Of a stretch of DNA of 64,000 nucleotides, positions 59,711 through 64,000 are shown piece after piece; position 1 is the stretch's first letter; each line of letters starts with the position of its first letter. Both the position numbers and the translations under genes were made by a program. Origin of the DNA: a virus; the IMG/VR virus record IMGVR_UViG_3300046461_000454, positions 110,647 to 174,646 of that record. One strand, given 5' to 3'. A model generated the notes under the pieces. It saw nothing but the letters and a program-made list of their open reading frames with translations. It had not been told where the DNA came from and made no database searches.

Positions 59711-60573
59711 TGCCAACGGGGTCGGTAGAGGTTTTTTCAAGCTCCCTCTACATGTACTCCGTTGCTCACGCCGTGCTGGCGCGGTTTGTCGAATCGGCGC
59801 CCGTCACTGCCCCCTATCTGCAAAAGCTCATCGCGTTCATGGAGGCGGCGAATACCTCTGAAACGTCCGAGTGGCGCGGCGGCTGGACGTCGACGATTCG
59901 CCGTACGCAAAGCTGGTTGAAACAGATTGCGGCGAATGACGTGTATGACGTCCCGAAGACCGTTGGCGAGATGTTCCAGTGGTTCGAGGGTTGGTCGGGC
60001 CTCGAACCGCCACAGGTCGCCGAGCTGAAAGACGTGGCAATGCCGCGAGCCCCGAAGAGCAAGCCGGAGGCCTCGTTCTACGACGCCCGCCGCGAGCTCG
60101 AGAAAGTCACCGGGAAGAACGTCACCTACGAGGGCTCGCTCGAACACCGCAAGGACGCACCAGAGCTAATAGCGCTGTGGAGCCGAGCCTTCAAAAAGCT
60201 CAAGGCGCCCGCAAAACGCGCCATGGGCGTCGTGAGCAAGATACTGCTGGCGAACAAGGCCCGCGGTTCAGAGGACGCCTCTTGGGATGGTCAAGGCACA
60301 ATGCGCCTAGTGCTCCGAGAGGGGCACATGCCAAATATCGACGTTTTGGCGACCTACATCACTCACGAGCTGGGGCATGGTGTTGAGGAGCGGCACCACG
60401 TCGACCTCCACGCGCCGCCGTGGGGTCAGCCGCCTTTCATCTCTGACTATGCGGAGAGCAAGCCAAACATTGAAGACTTCGCAGAGTCCTTCGCGAGCTA
60501 TGCACTGGAGCCCGGCCATCTTAAGGCCAAGGCTCCGGACAAGTTCACAGCCCTGAAGGCACTGCGACTGTGA
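59707..60573 (+). CDS. Zincin metallopeptidase-like protein
   Basis: Protein of 288 residues. HELGH in TYITHELGHGVEE (H220, E221, H224) is the zinc motif, and the Glu in NIEDFAESFASY is a probable third ligand, as in the 40363 protein. The N-terminus carries SVAHAVLARFVES, similar to SVAGRVLARYLHA of that protein. The two are probably distant paralogues. Role unknown: processing of virion proteins or attack on host proteins are possible. Confidence 0.7.
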   Translation: MMPTGSVEVFSSSLYMYSVAHAVLARFVESAPVTAPYLQKLIAFMEAANTSETSEWRGGWTSTIRRTQSWLKQIAANDVYDVPKTVGEMFQWFEGWSGLEPPQVAELKDVAMPRAPKSKPEASFYDARRELEKVTGKNVTYEGSLEHRKDAPELIALWSRAFKKLKAPAKRAMGVVSKILLANKARGSEDASWDGQGTMRLVLREGHMPNIDVLATYITHELGHGVEERHHVDLHAPPWGQPPFISDYAESKPNIEDFAESFASYALEPGHLKAKAPDKFTALKALRL

Positions 60574-60574
60574 C

Positions 60575-61042
60575 CTAGTACATGGTGCCCACACCGCGGC
60601 CTTCATATCTGATCTTGCCTCCGCCGTCGTACATGGGGCCGTTGAGCGACGTGAATGTGGGTTGCCCTTTCAGCTCGGGGCGAAGGCGTGATGTCCTAGA
60701 TGAGTAGCCAACATGTTTGATTCCCATGCCGGCCATTGCCGCGATCAACTCTGCCGAGCTCGAGAAGGTCAAGGTTTTGTCGCCTACTCCGTACACGTTG
60801 TAGACCGCTGATCTTGGCATAGAGGCCAGAATCGCCCCCAGTTGGTTCACGAGCTGCTTGATTTGCTCCCCGTTTGCTTCAGCCAACTCTTGATTGCCGT
60901 CGTGTGCCTCGACCCACGCCGCCACTCCGTTTGGCAGGTAGTTCAGGAGGTCAATGGCTTTGCCAATGTTCTCAGCGGGTGTGGCATACGCCGTGCGCGG
61001 GGCCGGGGCAACGTCTGACTTGGTTGTGATTTGTTGGGTCAT
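60575..61042 (-). CDS. Unknown protein
   Basis: Protein of 155 residues on the minus strand. Helical in its first 100 residues (ENIGKAIDLLNYLPNGVAAW), then beta-rich with a Gly-rich end (YDGGGKIRYEGRGVGTMY). Preceded by the type II leader. Its end nearly abuts the end of the zincin gene on the other strand. No family recognised. Confidence 0.6.
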   Translation of the reverse strand: MTQQITTKSDVAPAPRTAYATPAENIGKAIDLLNYLPNGVAAWVEAHDGNQELAEANGEQIKQLVNQLGAILASMPRSAVYNVYGVGDKTLTFSSSAELIAAMAGMGIKHVGYSSRTSRLRPELKGQPTFTSLNGPMYDGGGKIRYEGRGVGTMY

Positions 61043-61048
61043 GCCCTC

Positions 61049-61077
61049 AAGACAATCGACAGGGGCTAAACTTCAAG
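61049..61077 (-). promoter_or_regulatory. Type II leader, copy 3
   Basis: On the minus strand: CTTGAAGTT, 15 bases ending TGTCGATT, then GTCTT, then six bases (gagggc) to the ATG at 61042. Confidence 0.6.
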
Positions 61078-61150
61078 CACACGGGCCGTCTTCACGAAGC
61101 CGCAGAGAATCGCCATAGGACTCGTGCGGCGATGTGCTCTTGAGCGTCCA

Positions 61151-62347
61151 TCAGGCCCTCAGCTCTACGTCTAGGATGTGCCGGAACAGGACCTTGTCCG
61201 CTATGCTCCAGCGATGATTGTTGAGCTCTTCTCGAAGCATATCGACGATACCGGCGCGTTTCGCCGGGTCCGTGGTCGCCTTGATGCGCTTACGCAACGC
61301 GACGAGCATTTTGGCGAACTTGAATTCGTGGTCTCCGTCGGCTCGGTCGTAGGCCTCATACATGCGTTCACGTGCACGCGAGGTGGGTTCGGATGAGGGG
61401 CTCGATCGCGGCGTGCGTTTCTTGGTCGCTGGCTTACGCGCCTGCTTCACAATCGCGAGGATTTCTTTCGCGTCGTCCTCGGTCAAATCGTAGTAGTCCG
61501 CAAGCTCTCCTGGGAAGCGTGAGATCCGATTCAACCCGAACGCATACCACTCGTCGTGTGTGAGCTTTAGACGTATGATCTGGTCGATCTGTTTCTTCGT
61601 GGCCGGTGGCTGTTTCGCCTTCGGCGGCGGTTCTTGATGCTGCTTTGACTTCGCAGCCGATGTGACGGCGGGGCGCAAAATACGCAGGACCTTCTCAGCC
61701 TGGTCCTGAGTCCAGCGCCTGATATCCATTTCTCCGCGGTTTGGATATGGGATGATCCGATAGAGCCCGAGGTCGTCCCATGTGGATGGGTTGACGTTGA
61801 TGTACTGCTCGTACGAACGCAGGAGTTTCAAGGTTTCGTCGATTTGCGCGGGCGTCGCCAGTGGCTCGTTTGGAGCATCCTCTCGCCACTGTCTGAGAAT
61901 CCTCAATATTGCGTATCCTTCGGCATCGGTCAGATGAGAGAAGGCGGATGCGTTGGTCTCAAACGGCACAATCCGATGCAAGCCCAGCTTCCTCCATTCC
62001 AAGGCATTCATGGCGAAGTGCCGGGCGTACGCCACGATCTCGCCTAGCTGGACTGGGGTGATCGGGCCGGCGCGCTTTGGCGTGGGAGGGGGCGGCGGCG
62101 GCGGGGGACGGTAATCATATGACGGCGCCATCGCGGGTTTGGCCTTGCCCCGCAAGATGTCGTAGGCCTCATTCACATCTTGGATTTGCTTGATCGTCCC
62201 GCCCTTGTCAGGGTGCGCCGCTTGCGCCTTCTGCCGGTAGATCGCCTTGAGATCATCGGGAGACATGTAGCCGCCCGGCGGGACACCCAATACTCGCTTG
62301 GCATCGTCAAGGGTCAGGGTCGAACGAGCCGCAAAAAGGTCAAACAT
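61151..62347 (-). CDS. J-domain (DnaJ-like) protein with three C-terminal repeats
   Basis: Protein of 398 residues from ATG 62347. Residues about 10-60 are a J domain: AHPDKGG contains the HPD triad needed to stimulate Hsp70 ATPase, preceded by AIYRQKAQ and followed by QDVNEAYDILRG. A Pro-rich linker leads to three similar units (about 80-140, 155-215, 235-300), each with a (L/F)GL.RI stretch and a following LT...A..IL.I helix. The C-terminus is charged and helical. It may recruit host DnaK to phage targets. No GrpE or DnaK in the window. Confidence 0.8.
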   Translation of the reverse strand: MFDLFAARSTLTLDDAKRVLGVPPGGYMSPDDLKAIYRQKAQAAHPDKGGTIKQIQDVNEAYDILRGKAKPAMAPSYDYRPPPPPPPPTPKRAGPITPVQLGEIVAYARHFAMNALEWRKLGLHRIVPFETNASAFSHLTDAEGYAILRILRQWREDAPNEPLATPAQIDETLKLLRSYEQYINVNPSTWDDLGLYRIIPYPNRGEMDIRRWTQDQAEKVLRILRPAVTSAAKSKQHQEPPPKAKQPPATKKQIDQIIRLKLTHDEWYAFGLNRISRFPGELADYYDLTEDDAKEILAIVKQARKPATKKRTPRSSPSSEPTSRARERMYEAYDRADGDHEFKFAKMLVALRKRIKATTDPAKRAGIVDMLREELNNHRWSIADKVLFRHILDVELRA

Positions 62348-62400
62348 ATCGCAGCGGATGTATAAAGCTTTCTGCCACGTTCCTAACGGGAGCAAGCAGG

Positions 62401-62477
62401 CAGTAAACCACTTGTGCGGCGAGCTCTGTGACAGGGCACGGCGCACAAGTCCGGGCCTCTTGAAAGGCACCGACCCC
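62401..62477 (+). repeat. MRKIA leader repeat, copy D
   Basis: The intact form of the leader at 56269. acttgtgcg (62410-62418) and cgcacaagt (62442-62450) form a 9-bp stem; then gggcctct.gaaagg and the ATG. Like copy C it lies head-to-head with a minus-strand gene. Confidence 0.8.
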
Positions 62478-62915
62478 ATGCGCAAGATCGCTAACACGTC
62501 CGAACTACAATCCGAACTGCGCCGCCTCCTTGCTTACGCGCAGAGTGAACGGCCCTCACGGCGGCGCATTGCGTCTGCTCTTGAAGATCTCAGTCTCCGG
62601 CTCGCTAAGGTCACACCTAGCGAGACGATTGGTTGGAAGGAAGTCAAAGACGGCGTCTGGCTTGCGCGAGCGAAGTATGCTGACGGCGCCACACACTCGT
62701 TTGGCATCTACGAGGACGGCGACACGTTTGGCGTGGAGGTCGACACCCCTGACGGCACCTATCAGCGCAAGAAGCCGTTTGACTCATTTGAGAAGGCGCG
62801 AAAGTACGCGGCTAAGTTCATCGATAAGGCAAATGGAAACGCTATGCTCGCCGATGTCTTGGACAAGGACTTCAAGCCCGTGCAGGGCCGCCCTCACGTG
62901 AGCCCGCTGAACTAA
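62478..62915 (+). CDS. MRKIA-family cassette protein, copy D
   Basis: Protein of 145 residues. The shared module (MRKIANTSELQSELRRLL, then AYAQSERPSRRRIASALEDL) occupies residues 1-45. The C-terminal domain is different from those of copies A and B: a beta-rich part (GVWLARAKYADGATHSFGIY) and a helix with FDSFEKARKYAAKFID. Family unknown; the leader upstream contains a stem. Confidence 0.65.
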   Translation: MRKIANTSELQSELRRLLAYAQSERPSRRRIASALEDLSLRLAKVTPSETIGWKEVKDGVWLARAKYADGATHSFGIYEDGDTFGVEVDTPDGTYQRKKPFDSFEKARKYAAKFIDKANGNAMLADVLDKDFKPVQGRPHVSPLN

Positions 62916-62961
62916 GGCAGCTCCCCGAGGCCACTCAACAAGCCGGGATAGGGCCTTGCCT

Positions 62962-63663
62962 ATGACCTACGACTACCGCGACATACATATCGCCTCTGCC
63001 GACCTGCACGGCTTGGTAGCGAAGTACATGTCGATGTTGGGCCTGGACGTCGCGCCAGTCGTGAAGGTGAAGAATGCCATTGGTGCGAGGAACCTGGGCA
63101 CCTGCAAGTGGACCCCCGGGCAGCCGACCAGCACGATAGAGGTTCAGAAGACTGTGACGGGTAACCTGGCCACACTCGAGCGGGTAGTGGCGCATGAGAT
63201 GGCCCATCACGCGGCCTTTCTAGATGCCATCAAGGCCATGCAGGCCATTGTGCTGGAGAGAGGCTCCGAAGCGGGGCCGTACGTGCGCGGGTACCTTCAA
63301 GATTTGCGCCGCAGCGATGGGCATGGGGAGGAGTGGCTGCGGTACGTGAAGATCATCAACGCGCAGATGGGTAGCGATTTCGTCACCCAGAAGAGTGATG
63401 AGACCTACGTCCAGGATGCGGAGACCAAGCCCTACTACGTCCTGATTGCCGCTTTGCCCAACGGCAAGTACGGGTATCAGATTGGGGTGAGCTTGTCGGC
63501 AAAAATGAAGCAAGTCATCGAAAGGGCGGGTCAGGCCTACGGAGCCAAGCTCATTAAAACGACGGACGCCAGATGGCAGCACGGGCCTAGGATTGGCAAC
63601 CCGAGCTGGGCAACATCTGGCGATAAGCAAGACGAGATGAAGCGTCTACACGGTGCGGTGTAG
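62962..63663 (+). CDS. SprT-like zincin
   Basis: Protein of 233 residues from ATG 62962 (TTG 62956 is possible). VVAHEMAHH (H78, E79, H82) and, 40 residues later, GHGEEW (H121) give a zinc site of the SprT/Spartan-like type. SprT-like domains occur in proteases that act on DNA-bound proteins. The C-terminal third is a different small domain without a clear zinc ribbon. It is the third zincin in the window. A convergent hairpin lies after its stop. Confidence 0.7.
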   Translation: MTYDYRDIHIASADLHGLVAKYMSMLGLDVAPVVKVKNAIGARNLGTCKWTPGQPTSTIEVQKTVTGNLATLERVVAHEMAHHAAFLDAIKAMQAIVLERGSEAGPYVRGYLQDLRRSDGHGEEWLRYVKIINAQMGSDFVTQKSDETYVQDAETKPYYVLIAALPNGKYGYQIGVSLSAKMKQVIERAGQAYGAKLIKTTDARWQHGPRIGNPSWATSGDKQDEMKRLHGAV

Positions 63664-63665
63664 AC

Positions 63666-63690
63666 ATTGGGCGGCGTCTCCCCGCCCAAT
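63666..63690. terminator. Bidirectional terminator-like hairpin
   Basis: Stem attgggcgg / ccgcccaat with a seven-base loop between the convergent ends at 63663 (+) and 63704 (minus). No T-run on the plus strand. Confidence 0.55.
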
Positions 63691-63703
63691 GCTCCCAGGT
63701 TGG

Positions 63704-64000
63704 TCAAAACGCGCGGTAGAACTGGTCGAAATCCTTGGCGCTAAGCTCCTGCTTCGCGAACGCCATGAGCTGTTCGTATAGCCCGTGCCGGTAGTCGGAC
63801 AGCTTTGAGGGTAAACAGCCCTCCAAGTCTACAAGCTGCCGCACCAGGTCGAGCTTCTTTGCGAGCTCCTTCGCCCCGAGAGCCTTGGCGCCGGCTACAT
63901 AGGCGGCCGTGTGGTCGTTACGTGCAGTCATTTCCGAGATCTGGTGGATCGCGGTGCTGATGTCGATCTTCGGTGCAACCAGTTTCAACTTCGTTCCCAT
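63704..64000 (-). CDS. Unknown helical protein (may extend beyond window)
   Basis: 98 residues on the minus strand, starting with an ATG at the very last base of the window; an earlier start outside the window cannot be excluded. Helical, Lys/Ala-rich (AGAKALGAKELAKKLDLVRQ). No family recognised. Confidence 0.55.
   Translation of the reverse strand: MGTKLKLVAPKIDISTAIHQISEMTARNDHTAAYVAGAKALGAKELAKKLDLVRQLVDLEGCLPSKLSDYRHGLYEQLMAFAKQELSAKDFDQFYRAF

Noticed and set aside
63657-63663. GGTGTAG at the end of the SprT-like gene
   Set aside because: It is formed by the last codon and the stop codon, and a terminator-like hairpin, not a gene start, follows.
1-64000. Integrase, transposase, CRISPR array or attachment site
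   Set aside because: None seen. There are no regularly spaced direct repeats with unique spacers and no recombinase motifs; the only mobile-like features are the hairpin repeats and the MRKIA cassettes.

Overview
The window is part of a tailed-phage genome with a contractile tail, almost certainly a large one: 64 kb holds a baseplate and fibre block, a replication block and a long accessory block, yet no capsid, portal, terminase, tail sheath or tail tube gene. The DNA is GC-rich and tightly packed, with frequent ATGA-type overlaps. The host cannot be read directly. The glycine-rich linkers of the membrane protein at 19027 resemble those of myxobacterial (Polyangia-like) surface lipoproteins, so a host of that kind is a weak inference.

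Layout. 0-18.5 kb (+): tail, baseplate and fibre genes, including a baseplate J-like protein, a tail protein I-like protein, a 1697-residue fibre with LamG-like and SbsA-like domains, a repeat-rich second fibre, and the first of two paralogous large virion proteins. The second paralogue is at 21472. Between the two lie an S-adenosylmethionine decarboxylase (speD) and a membrane-anchored glycoside-hydrolase-like protein with a holin-like C-terminus. 25.9-34.6 kb (+): a replication block in order SNF2-type helicase, P-loop-less DnaC-like loader, DnaB-like helicase, CHC2 zinc-finger primase-like protein, and family A DNA polymerase with proofreading domain. 34.6-36.8 kb: a small DUF2997-like protein, a DUF1257/Ycf35-like protein and a Ycf46-like AAA+ ATPase. 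36.8-48.9 kb: mixed accessory genes, including a nucleotidase, a nitrilase-family amidohydrolase, a zincin, ClpX, a DUF1848-like protein and a YkgJ-like protein. 48.9-53.1 kb: a nucleotide-handling cluster of SLOG (YpsA-like), macro domain, DHH phosphoesterase, YcgL-type nucleotidyltransferase and HD phosphohydrolase. 53-64 kb: small genes on both strands with repeated hairpins, a repeated gene cassette (MRKIA family), two more zincins and a J-domain protein.

Regulation. The strongest unexplained signal is a short element, YGGTGTA(G/A/T), which recurs on both strands and usually lies 8-9 nt before an ATG or GTG. It often follows a terminator or starts a new transcription unit. At four sites it lies farther upstream, mostly with a separate ribosome binding site. 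This suggests a promoter element producing leaderless or nearly leaderless mRNAs. A second shared leader (CTTGAAGTT, then a spacer ending in TGTCGATT, then GTCTY, 6 nt before the start) precedes three genes at 57.8-61.1 kb and resembles an ECF-sigma promoter in layout. Five hairpins look like transcription terminators; one weak further candidate sits at 18984.

Co-operation. The 25.9-34 kb block forms a nearly complete replisome core. SpeD and the nitrilase could adjust polyamines. ClpX, the J-domain protein and the Ycf46-like ATPase act on proteins. The SLOG, macro, DHH, nucleotidyltransferase and HD genes could act on NAD-derived or other signalling nucleotides used in host defence. These links are inferred from families and gene order, not shown by the sequence.
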